From assembly GCF_002845985.1 (NCBI RefSeq), contig NZ_PDFK01000001.1, positions 868,001 through 932,000 of the forward strand: DNA of 64,000 nucleotides, read 5' to 3'. This DNA comes from Lysinibacillus fusiformis (GTDB lineage Bacteria > Bacillota > Bacilli > Bacillales_A > Planococcaceae). Position numbers and translations under genes: made by a program. Of this stretch, positions 53,997 to 62,198 are shown piece after piece. The notes below the pieces were generated by a model. The model ran no database searches and was not told where the DNA came from. It saw only the letters and a program-made list of their open reading frames with translations. Numbering within the stretch: position 1 is the first letter of the stretch; each line of letters begins with the position of its first letter.

Positions 53997-55469
53997 CTAT
54001 GGTTGTTGGACGTCTTGTTCTTGACGACGAACTTTTCCTCGTTTAATGATGATAACAACAAAGCCGATAAAGATTACCCACACTAAACCAAGGGCAACCA
54101 TGTAGGGCATGTTTAAGCCTTCATCATTGCGAACCTGATAAATCTCAACCATTTCTCGGTCTAAAATAACAGGATAAACCTCTTTTTCATTTATACGAAC
54201 TTTTTCCTCATGTAAAATTCCGTTCAGCATTTTCCCTTCACCAAGTTGCGCTGGTGTTAAGTCCACACGTTGCGTTTTGCCTGTATTATTCACCATAATT
54301 ACCCACTTTTCTTCGTCAGAGGTACGTGTGAAGACAAGTAGGCCATTGTCATTTGTAATTACTTCAAAATCACCTTTACGTAAAGTTGCAGATTGATTAC
54401 GTAAGGATTGAACATTTTTAATATAATCAATCAATTCTTCGTCTGTTTTAAAGTTATACAACTGATGTGTATCTGGTTTTGCTTCCCCATTCATGGCGAT
54501 TTCTGTACCATATTGTACAACGGGAATCCCAGGAAGCATAAATAAAGCACCCATCGCCATTTTTAAGCGTGTAGGCGGAAACATATTTTCAGTCGCAGAA
54601 TCGAATGTAAAACGATGGGTTTCAAGTGAATCCACCATAATCTGTGTCGGCTTCTCTCCTGTAAAAGGCTCCATTAATTTAGACGAATCCATATCCACGT
54701 TTTTAAAAATATTACGATAAATATCCGCTGTTGCTGGTGAGAAGGTTGCATCAAAATCAGCATCACTTTCTTCATTAGCAATCACGTAAAGAGATGCTTT
54801 TGTCTCTTTTAATGCTGCAATCATCGCATTGACAAACGCTATATCAGCCTCTGCAATATTCGTTAAACGAATACCACCAACATCATATGTAGAAACAAAT
54901 TCAGTGGCTGATTGAATGAGCGCCTCTTGCACAGCTTTGTTCGATAAATCCCATTGTACTTGTCCATTATTCGTAGAAGCAATCCAGTCAGCTTTTGATG
55001 AGTCCTTTGCCCATTCATGATTTGGACTCACATTATTGAGCGGGAAATCCACCATGATGGACATATTTTTAGCTTTATAGGCTTCTACAACACTTTGGAA
55101 TTCTTCTGTTGTTCCAAAATGACGTTCGATTGTCGTGTAGCTTGTAAGTAGTGATCCATCATATTTCTCTGTAGAAAAAATAGGACCAATAGAAACAATT
55201 GTAAAACCCATCTCACCAATAAATTTTAGCTTATCTTGCAGACCTGTAAAATCGCCTCCTGCAAATTTCGAAGGGTCTTTCGTATTTGTATCAAAATCGT
55301 TTGTGCCCGAACCATTAAAGAAACGGTCAACGAGTAAATCAAAGATGCTTTCTTCTGCTATCGATGTTGTCGCTTTTTCATCCGCATGCGCTACTGGTGT
55401 AGTACTTACGAATGAAGTTGCTAATAAAAGTGATGCAGCCGTCGCACTTATCCACTTCTTAAATTTCAC
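53997..55469 (-). CDS. Membrane-anchored GH13 alpha-amylase-like protein with altered catalytic residues
   Basis: A 490-residue protein. The signal peptide is MKFKKWISATAASLLLATSF with AHA-DE cleavage near residue 30. A GH13-like barrel covers about 40-375, then a C-terminal beta domain, and a final span (about 452-474) followed by KRGKVRRQEQ. Region I survives (VDFPLNN-VSPNH, Asp 141, His 151). In region II the expected GFRxD is GGIRLT, with Thr 203 where the catalytic Asp should be. The region III Glu may be Glu 233 (ANEES). Region IV NHD reads SLE (residues 281-283). So nucleophile and transition-state Asp are gone. It may be a wall-facing sugar-binding protein. The GTG at 55469 follows AGAGGG. 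Confidence 0.85.
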   Translation of the reverse strand: MKFKKWISATAASLLLATSFVSTTPVAHADEKATTSIAEESIFDLLVDRFFNGSGTNDFDTNTKDPSKFAGGDFTGLQDKLKFIGEMGFTIVSIGPIFSTEKYDGSLLTSYTTIERHFGTTEEFQSVVEAYKAKNMSIMVDFPLNNVSPNHEWAKDSSKADWIASTNNGQVQWDLSNKAVQEALIQSATEFVSTYDVGGIRLTNIAEADIAFVNAMIAALKETKASLYVIANEESDADFDATFSPATADIYRNIFKNVDMDSSKLMEPFTGEKPTQIMVDSLETHRFTFDSATENMFPPTRLKMAMGALFMLPGIPVVQYGTEIAMNGEAKPDTHQLYNFKTDEELIDYIKNVQSLRNQSATLRKGDFEVITNDNGLLVFTRTSDEEKWVIMVNNTGKTQRVDLTPAQLGEGKMLNGILHEEKVRINEKEVYPVILDREMVEIYQVRNDEGLNMPYMVALGLVWVIFIGFVVIIIKRGKVRRQEQDVQQP

Positions 55470-55610
55470 TGTTATTCCCTCTCTTTCAAACCAATCCATC
55501 GTCATTTTACCAAATAACACTGTCACGTCGCTATCTTTTCAAAAGATTTTACGAAAATGCGAAATGAATTAGGGCAAAAAGGTGTCAGTTCTCTCGTATT
55601 CACCCTTTTA

Positions 55611-55648
55611 GCAAAATAAAAGCCGTGAAGCAAATACTTCACGACCTT
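55611..55648 (-). terminator. Terminator after yisL
   Basis: Minus-strand GTCGTGAAG/CTTCACGGC hairpin followed by TTTTATTTT. Confidence 0.82.
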
Positions 55649-55658
55649 TAAGAAATTA

Positions 55659-56024
55659 TTATGCTAGGAAATTAATGTTTAATGGTAGCTTAAAGCCTAA
55701 GAACAGCGTGATAAATAGGAATACTGCGAATAATGCCCAAAACATCCCTGTTGGTTTGTTTTTCTTTTGACGCACTAATACCATTTCCATCATACCAATT
55801 ACTAAAATACCGAATAAAAATTTCAGTCCGTACATCATCGGGTCTCCAGCCTGATATTTAAAGAATAATGCCCCACCTGTGATGATAATTAATACGTAGA
55901 ATAGACGTAAAGCCATATGTAAGCCCTTTGATTGCTTGCCCATTAGTGCAGCGATTAAAAAGATAACAATAGCAATAACCCACGTAGTAATATGCAAATG
56001 CGTTTGGCTAGTTAAAAAACTCAT
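55659..56024 (-). CDS. yisL: DUF1516 membrane protein, YisL
   Basis: A 121-residue protein with four membrane spans, HLHITTWVIAIVIFLIAALMGKQSKGLHMALRLFY at the start and GFKLPLNINFLA near the end, matching YisL (DUF1516). Function unknown. The ATG follows GAGGTGGG. It neighbours yisK as in B. subtilis. Confidence 0.88.
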   Translation of the reverse strand: MSFLTSQTHLHITTWVIAIVIFLIAALMGKQSKGLHMALRLFYVLIIITGGALFFKYQAGDPMMYGLKFLFGILVIGMMEMVLVRQKKNKPTGMFWALFAVFLFITLFLGFKLPLNINFLA

Positions 56025-56161
56025 GTTTGTCCCACCTCATTCATTTTTCTATCAAACTCTATCCTACCATGCGATGGAAAGGGTTTCAAACATTACAACA
56101 GTGTTCACATAATTTACATCAATTATAGCTCGACATCTCACAGCCTATCGAGTGTAGAAAG

Positions 56162-56195
56162 AAAAAATCCGCGGAGTAAAGACTCACGCGGATGG
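56162..56195 (-). terminator. Terminator after yisK
   Basis: Minus-strand ATCCGCG ... CGCGGAT stem followed by TTTTTTC. Confidence 0.85.
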
Positions 56196-56204
56196 TTATC
56201 GTCA

Positions 56205-57107
56205 TTATTCAAAATGGTTGACTAATGTACCAATGCCTTGAATAGATACTTTTACTGTATCCCCAGCCTTTAAGAACTGTGGCGGGTTCATCCCTTTTCC
56301 AACTCCTGCAGGCGTACCTGTTAAAATAACATCTCCTGGCTCTAATGTTACATGTTGAGATAGAATAGATACTAAGGTTTCAACAGAGAACATCATATCC
56401 TTCGTAGAACCGTTTTGGCGTACTTCATCATTGACCTTTGTCACCACTGTTAAGTCTTGTGGATTTGGAATTTCATCCTTTGTCACAAGGTATGGTCCAA
56501 GAGGGCAAGTACCTTCCAAGCTTTTACCTAAGAAAAATTGTTTATGCTTGTCTTGTAAATCACGAGCTGATATATCATTAGCAATTGTATAACCAAATAC
56601 ATAATCAAATGCTAAATTTTTAGGAATATTTTTACCACGTTTTCCAATAACAATCGCTAGCTCACCTTCATAGTCCATTTTGGAAGAAAGGTCAGCATGA
56701 ATGGAAATTGTTTGTCCATCCGCTGCAATAGCAGTTGGTGATTTTGTAAATACCATTAAATCTGTTGGTGCTGCTTCTGCACCCATTTCTTTGGCATGTT
56801 CATCATAGTTTTTACCGATACACATAATATTTTTGGGTGTACGCGGAATTGGTGAAAGCCACTCGATATCTGTAAATTCACGTTTAAAACTATCGGCACG
56901 ATCTGATTTTTCTGCTGCTTCTACTAATTTACGAATCTGTTCAACGAAATCAAAGCCTAAAGCAATGCCATCCACAATTGAACTTGAAAAAGAAGGGAGA
57001 ACTTGAAGTTCATTTTGAATAGCGAGTACATCCCATACCGCTTCTTCTTTTTTTACTTTTGGTCCAAAGCTTACATGTCCACCTAATTTGAATGATAAAA
57101 TTTTCAT
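56205..57107 (-). CDS. yisK: Fumarylacetoacetate hydrolase-family protein, YisK
   Basis: A 300-residue FAH-family enzyme: PKNIMCIGKNYDEHAKEMG near residue 97, the metal ligands in MDYEGELAIVIGKRGKNI (Glu/Glu), ANDISARDLQ, and the C-terminal GDVILTGTPAGVGKGMNPPQFL. B. subtilis YisK decarboxylates oxaloacetate and has been linked to cell-shape proteins. The ATG follows AAGGAGC. Confidence 0.9.
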   Translation of the reverse strand: MKILSFKLGGHVSFGPKVKKEEAVWDVLAIQNELQVLPSFSSSIVDGIALGFDFVEQIRKLVEAAEKSDRADSFKREFTDIEWLSPIPRTPKNIMCIGKNYDEHAKEMGAEAAPTDLMVFTKSPTAIAADGQTISIHADLSSKMDYEGELAIVIGKRGKNIPKNLAFDYVFGYTIANDISARDLQDKHKQFFLGKSLEGTCPLGPYLVTKDEIPNPQDLTVVTKVNDEVRQNGSTKDMMFSVETLVSILSQHVTLEPGDVILTGTPAGVGKGMNPPQFLKAGDTVKVSIQGIGTLVNHFE

Positions 57108-57231
57108 GATTTTAAGAGCTCCTTCTTTTTTCTACATAATACAACAATATGATAGAAATTGCCTTACTTTTGCGACAATAATTTTATAAGTTGTACTATC
57201 TTCATAAATTATGCATGTGAAGAGGCATATA

Positions 57232-58398
57232 TTAACGTGATTCCACGTTTTGCTTATACGTTAATTTACGCCATATCGCCTCTAATGGTCCTTGTTTCCA
57301 CTTAGATAACCAAACTTCAGCTAGGATCATTTGCACAACAATAATGCCGATAGCAATTAGTACCCCTGTTTCCACAGTGACTTTACCGTACCAGCCAAAG
57401 CCAAATTGGTAGAATAAACAAGTACCTATAATAGATTGAAGAATATACATCGTTAAGGACATACGACCAATTTTAGCAAAAGGACTAAGTAACTTCGGTA
57501 CAATTGGCACTAAGCAAAGTAACACAATGACCCCGATATACCCTACTGCTAAAATTGGACCACCTATGTATACCTTTAAATAATCTAGTAAATATGTTCT
57601 TGTAAACATAATTGGTAAACTTTTAACACCGATACCAATGACCAACCCCGTGATCGCTAATGTCAGCCAGAGCCATTTCAATTCTTTAGCTCGTTCTACT
57701 AGACGCCATTTTGACGCTGCAGCACCTATTAACATATACGGTAAAATAGTGAACAGTGCTGCAAACCACATCCCTATGCCTGCCTGCGTCGATAAATCTG
57801 TTAAGCGTTGCATAAAGGCATCTACCCAATTGCCTGTACCATAAGCCGTAATAGCCTTCTCTACAGATACGATATCTAAATAATCATCTACCTTGGTATT
57901 AAAAAGAATAATTCCTACAACGAATAACATAAAAACTTGCATTAAACCGTTAATAATAAATGCACTAGCTACTAACCAAATAGGACTAAAGCGTAGGAAT
58001 AGCACTAAAAAAACGCCACAGAACGCGTACATCATTAATATATCGCCCCACCAAATCAGCACAGCATGTAGAAAACCAAAAACAAACAATACAGACAGTC
58101 TGCGAAGACCTAGTGTGTAAAAATTTTGTTCACGGCTCTGTGCTTTTTGCCACTGCATGGCAAGCCCATAACCAAATAGCATTGCAAATAATGGGTAAAA
58201 GCTTCCCTGCACATATATGTCTATATTTTTTTGCCAAACGATATCAGATGGTGTTGTAAACCACGATGCCAAATCAATATGCGGCATTGGCAAATAAAAG
58301 GTATACATATTTACAAGTAAAATACCTACCAAACTAATGCCTCGTAAAATATCTAATGTTGCCATTCGTTCCTGCAACATGGTCGGTTTTGACTCCAC
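57232..58398 (-). CDS. DUF418 multi-span membrane protein (YeiB/YxaH-like)
   Basis: A 388-residue protein with about ten hydrophobic segments. It has the acyltransferase_3/DUF418 opening RMATLDILRGISLVGILLVN and the C-terminal DUF418 pattern SLTMYILQSIIGTCLFYQFGFGWYG ... EVWLSKWKQGPLEAIWRKLTY. Function unknown; related proteins may transfer acyl groups across the membrane. The GTG at 58398 follows GAGGAGG. Confidence 0.88.
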   Translation of the reverse strand: MESKPTMLQERMATLDILRGISLVGILLVNMYTFYLPMPHIDLASWFTTPSDIVWQKNIDIYVQGSFYPLFAMLFGYGLAMQWQKAQSREQNFYTLGLRRLSVLFVFGFLHAVLIWWGDILMMYAFCGVFLVLFLRFSPIWLVASAFIINGLMQVFMLFVVGIILFNTKVDDYLDIVSVEKAITAYGTGNWVDAFMQRLTDLSTQAGIGMWFAALFTILPYMLIGAAASKWRLVERAKELKWLWLTLAITGLVIGIGVKSLPIMFTRTYLLDYLKVYIGGPILAVGYIGVIVLLCLVPIVPKLLSPFAKIGRMSLTMYILQSIIGTCLFYQFGFGWYGKVTVETGVLIAIGIIVVQMILAEVWLSKWKQGPLEAIWRKLTYKQNVESR

Positions 58399-58477
58399 GA
58401 AATAGCCTCCTCTTGACTAAATGCTATGGTGCAAGCAAGGCAAAAAAGGCTTGCCCTGCTTTGCCATAACAAGTTCT

Positions 58478-61400
58478 TTATGCCTGTACGGCCTGTTCAT
58501 TATCGAATAAATATAATACTTTATCGCTCACATTGATGTGTAAAATTGATTCAATGGCCTCACTATAAACACGAAGCTGTACAGCATAACGATTTCGTAT
58601 TTCCTTTGTCAGGGCAGGCTCCTGTGCAAAATGTGGCAGGATACGGTCAGTTTTATAATCTAGCAAGACCCAATCGCCATATTCATCTTCAAATAAGCAG
58701 TCAATGATCCCTTGTACAATTTGAGCATCGCCATCTTCATCAACTCTACTAATGGTAAAGGGCATTTCCCTGCGTATTTGCTTTGCCTTTTTGAACCGCT
58801 GCCCTATTTCTGTCTCAAAAAAATGAAAAATCTTCGCTAGTGGAACCATTTTTCCCTCTGCCTCAGTTAACAATTGTCTCGCCACTAAATCCTCTACAAA
58901 ATCCTTCACATCTTGGATTTCAACAAAGCCATACTGTGGGACATGCTGCATCACTGTATGCACAGCTGTTCCAATTTCAGCACCTGTTAGCTGTTGTTCC
59001 TGTAAAAAGGCTGGTCGAGGTGCAATGGAAGTAGCTTTTTGCTTGGCAGGTGTGGCAAAGTAAAATTCAGGTTCCGCCTGGCGCTGTAAGTTTTCTAAGC
59101 GCTTAATCTCACTAACAGACGTTTTAGAACGTTTTTTTGTAGACCTTTGGTAGGCGTACTGCGCTTGAAAGCGTGACGTAATTTCATCTAGTAATGCCTC
59201 GTCCTCTGGCATCGTGAGCCATTGTTGTACTTCTTCATCCATCGCATGTATTTCATATGAATAATGGCTTGTGTTGATCGCTTGTACCGACCAGCGTGAA
59301 TGATCTTCTAACGGCTTATAAGAAGTGGTAGCAACTGTAGTAAAGTCTGCATGCCTTGCCACTGCTGGTCCTACCCAATCCAAATAGCTATTAGCTCTTG
59401 CTCGCAAATATTCCTGTAGCGGCGCATCTATCGGTAAACTTTGTGCATCCTGCCAGTTGTCACGTGTTTTCTCCCAATTCTTCACAGAGCCCACTAAAAT
59501 TAGACGTTCCTTCGCACGAGTCATGGCAACATATAAAACACGCATTTCTTCTGCACGCATTTCCAGCTCTTTTTTTTCTTTTAACGCTAAAAACGGTAAA
59601 GATGTATATGTGATGCGATTTTCTGGGTCAATAGCCTTGACAGCGAGTCCAAAATCTTGGTCGAATAAATAAGGTTGATGAAAATCCATTTTGTTAAACG
59701 GGCGTCCCATTCCTGCAACAAAGACTACTGGATACTCTAATCCCTTTGAGGAGTGAATCGTCACAAGACGCACAACATCGTCCTTTTCGCCAATTGATTT
59801 TGCAGTACCTAAATCATCCCCACGCGTACGCATTCGATCAATAAAGCGGAGAAAGCGGAATAGTCCACGAAAGGCCGTTTTTTCATACATTAATGCACGG
59901 TCATGTAAGATGCGTAAATTCGCCTGACGCTGCTTACCATTTGGCATTGCACCAACCATTTCATAATAATGTGTATCTAAATAAATCCTCCAAATTAAAT
60001 CGGACAATGATCCACGACGTGCTAAATCTCGCCAGTTTTCGAAGGCCAGCATAAAGCGTTGAAGCTTTTCAAATGTAGTTGATTGCACGCCATGCCCTTC
60101 GCTACGAATAAATTGACGTAAAGCATCATAGAACGGTACCTTCTGATCGGCTAAACGAATTTTTGCCAACTCATTTTCCGTTAAACCAACAAACGGTGCA
60201 CGCAGTACAGAAGCTAGTGGAATATCCTGATAGGGATTATCGACTACCTTCAAGACATTTAACATAATCATCACTTCGAGCGCATCAAAATAGCCTTTAG
60301 ATGACTCAGCGTAGAGTGGAATCCCTGCCAGCTTAAATTCCTCCACTAAATCTGTCGACCATGTCATGGAGCGCATTAAAATCACAATATCACTATACTT
60401 TAATGGTCGCTCAGACTTCGTTTTCGTATCATAAACAGTTGTCCCATCTTCCATCATCAGTCGTATACGATCAATGATAAAGCGCGCCTCATATTGTGAT
60501 TTTTTCAATTCTTCTAGCTCTGTAGTAGCTTCATTGCCCATTTCCTCAAGCTCTTCTGTTGCTTCCTCATCCTGTGGCGGATGCATCACTACAAGCTCAA
60601 CAGGTATTTCTTTTTCATCATAAGGTGCTGCTGGCTTTAATGATGCATTGTCATCATAAAGAATCTCACCAACACGCTCTCCCATAATTTGTGCAAATAC
60701 GTAGTTTGTAGCATTCAACACTTCTTTGCGACTACGGAAATTAGCATTTAAATCAATTCGCATTCCCGTTACATCAGGCATCTCCAAAAAATCACTATAT
60801 TTTCGCATAAAGAGCTTCGGTTCAGCTAATCGGAAGCGATAAATACTTTGCTTTACGTCTCCAACCATAAACAGGTTGCCATCCCTCTCTTCCCCTGTTT
60901 TGACAAGCTGCAAAATGGTTTCCTGTAGCATATTCGTATCCTGATATTCATCCACAAGTACTTCTTTAAAACGTTTTTTCATATCTAATGCAACTGGCGA
61001 AGGCTGAAGTTCACCATCTATTTCTACTGTCAAAATTTGTAGCGCATAATGCTCTAAATCTGAAAAATCAATGATTCCCCGTTCTAGCTTAGCTAGGCGG
61101 AACTGTTCACTAAAAGTAGCGGTCAGGTCTACTAATGTGGCAATTATTGGCGCCATTAATCGTATTTCTTCAAGTAGGCGTGCAGGTGTACGAACAAAAT
61201 ACGTTTCTTTGATTTTATTCATTATTTTTTTAGCTGCTTCTCTTTTTTTCTTCGCAAGCTCCTGTAACTCTACATCTACTAATGCATCTTTGGATACTCG
61301 TTTTAACGTAGACCATTTGACCATCGCAAAAAATTCAAATAGCTCCTGCCATGTACCGTTTTGGCTAATTCGAATCCCTTCTTGAATCATGGCAAAATCA

Positions 61401-62197
61401 ACTTCTGCCGTTTCAGCATAAGGAGCCGGTCCGTCTGGCTGTAATGTAATCGCCCGCATTTCTGAAATTAACACGAAGGCTTCTTCCAAACTATGGCGAA
61501 CGGTCAATTTAACATATTGAGAAAGCTCTAGATCATCAATCGTTACATCCTCTGCTAACTCGTATACTTGAGGAAGACTCCATAGCCATTTTTGAGGCTC
61601 TGCATGTACACGTGACGTATCATATAGTTTACTAATCAGCGTTTCGATTGCTTGATCATCACGATCCGAAGTAAAGCTATCAACAAGGCGATAAATAGCC
61701 TGTACTTGAGCCTCATCCTCAGCATCATAGGCATCTTCTAGAACATCCGTTAATACATCATCTCTTAATAAAGCGATTTCTGCTTCATTGGCGATACGAA
61801 AGCCTGGATCTATATCAAGCAAGTATGCATATTGCTTCACAATGGCTAAACAGAACGAGTGCAACGTGGAAATTTGCGCTTTATTGACAAGGCTAAGCTG
61901 GCGTCTTAAGTGATTAGATGTTGGATTTTCTGCGATTGCTTTTTCTAATGCCTCTGACATACGATGGCGCATTTCAGCGGCTGAAGCATTCGTAAAGGTC
62001 ACTACCAATAGTTCATCCACATTGATAGGATTCTCGGTAGCAATGACTTTTTCAATCATCCGATTAATCAGTACTGCTGTTTTCCCAGACCCTGCCGCGG
62101 CTGAAACAAGTGTGTCTTGACCACTAGCATAAATCGCCTTCCATTGATCATCTGTCCATGTGACATCTGCTGGCTTAATAGGAATTGTTTGTGCCAT
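58478..62197 (-). CDS. addA: ATP-dependent helicase/nuclease subunit A
   Basis: A 1239-residue UvrD-type helicase plus nuclease. It has the Q motif TDDQWKAI, Walker A SAAAGSGKTAVLINR near residue 30, Walker B VDEYQDTN near 420, late helicase motifs (VTIHSSKGLEYPVVFV, LYVAMTRAKERL) and a C-terminal RecB-like nuclease GIIDCLFEDEYGDWVLLDYKTDR near 1180. With AddB it resects double-strand breaks until Chi. The ATG at 62197 starts one base after the addB stop, so they are coupled; the longer upstream frame only overlaps addB. Confidence 0.96.
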   Translation of the reverse strand: MAQTIPIKPADVTWTDDQWKAIYASGQDTLVSAAAGSGKTAVLINRMIEKVIATENPINVDELLVVTFTNASAAEMRHRMSEALEKAIAENPTSNHLRRQLSLVNKAQISTLHSFCLAIVKQYAYLLDIDPGFRIANEAEIALLRDDVLTDVLEDAYDAEDEAQVQAIYRLVDSFTSDRDDQAIETLISKLYDTSRVHAEPQKWLWSLPQVYELAEDVTIDDLELSQYVKLTVRHSLEEAFVLISEMRAITLQPDGPAPYAETAEVDFAMIQEGIRISQNGTWQELFEFFAMVKWSTLKRVSKDALVDVELQELAKKKREAAKKIMNKIKETYFVRTPARLLEEIRLMAPIIATLVDLTATFSEQFRLAKLERGIIDFSDLEHYALQILTVEIDGELQPSPVALDMKKRFKEVLVDEYQDTNMLQETILQLVKTGEERDGNLFMVGDVKQSIYRFRLAEPKLFMRKYSDFLEMPDVTGMRIDLNANFRSRKEVLNATNYVFAQIMGERVGEILYDDNASLKPAAPYDEKEIPVELVVMHPPQDEEATEELEEMGNEATTELEELKKSQYEARFIIDRIRLMMEDGTTVYDTKTKSERPLKYSDIVILMRSMTWSTDLVEEFKLAGIPLYAESSKGYFDALEVMIMLNVLKVVDNPYQDIPLASVLRAPFVGLTENELAKIRLADQKVPFYDALRQFIRSEGHGVQSTTFEKLQRFMLAFENWRDLARRGSLSDLIWRIYLDTHYYEMVGAMPNGKQRQANLRILHDRALMYEKTAFRGLFRFLRFIDRMRTRGDDLGTAKSIGEKDDVVRLVTIHSSKGLEYPVVFVAGMGRPFNKMDFHQPYLFDQDFGLAVKAIDPENRITYTSLPFLALKEKKELEMRAEEMRVLYVAMTRAKERLILVGSVKNWEKTRDNWQDAQSLPIDAPLQEYLRARANSYLDWVGPAVARHADFTTVATTSYKPLEDHSRWSVQAINTSHYSYEIHAMDEEVQQWLTMPEDEALLDEITSRFQAQYAYQRSTKKRSKTSVSEIKRLENLQRQAEPEFYFATPAKQKATSIAPRPAFLQEQQLTGAEIGTAVHTVMQHVPQYGFVEIQDVKDFVEDLVARQLLTEAEGKMVPLAKIFHFFETEIGQRFKKAKQIRREMPFTISRVDEDGDAQIVQGIIDCLFEDEYGDWVLLDYKTDRILPHFAQEPALTKEIRNRYAVQLRVYSEAIESILHINVSDKVLYLFDNEQAVQA

Positions 62198-62198
62198 G

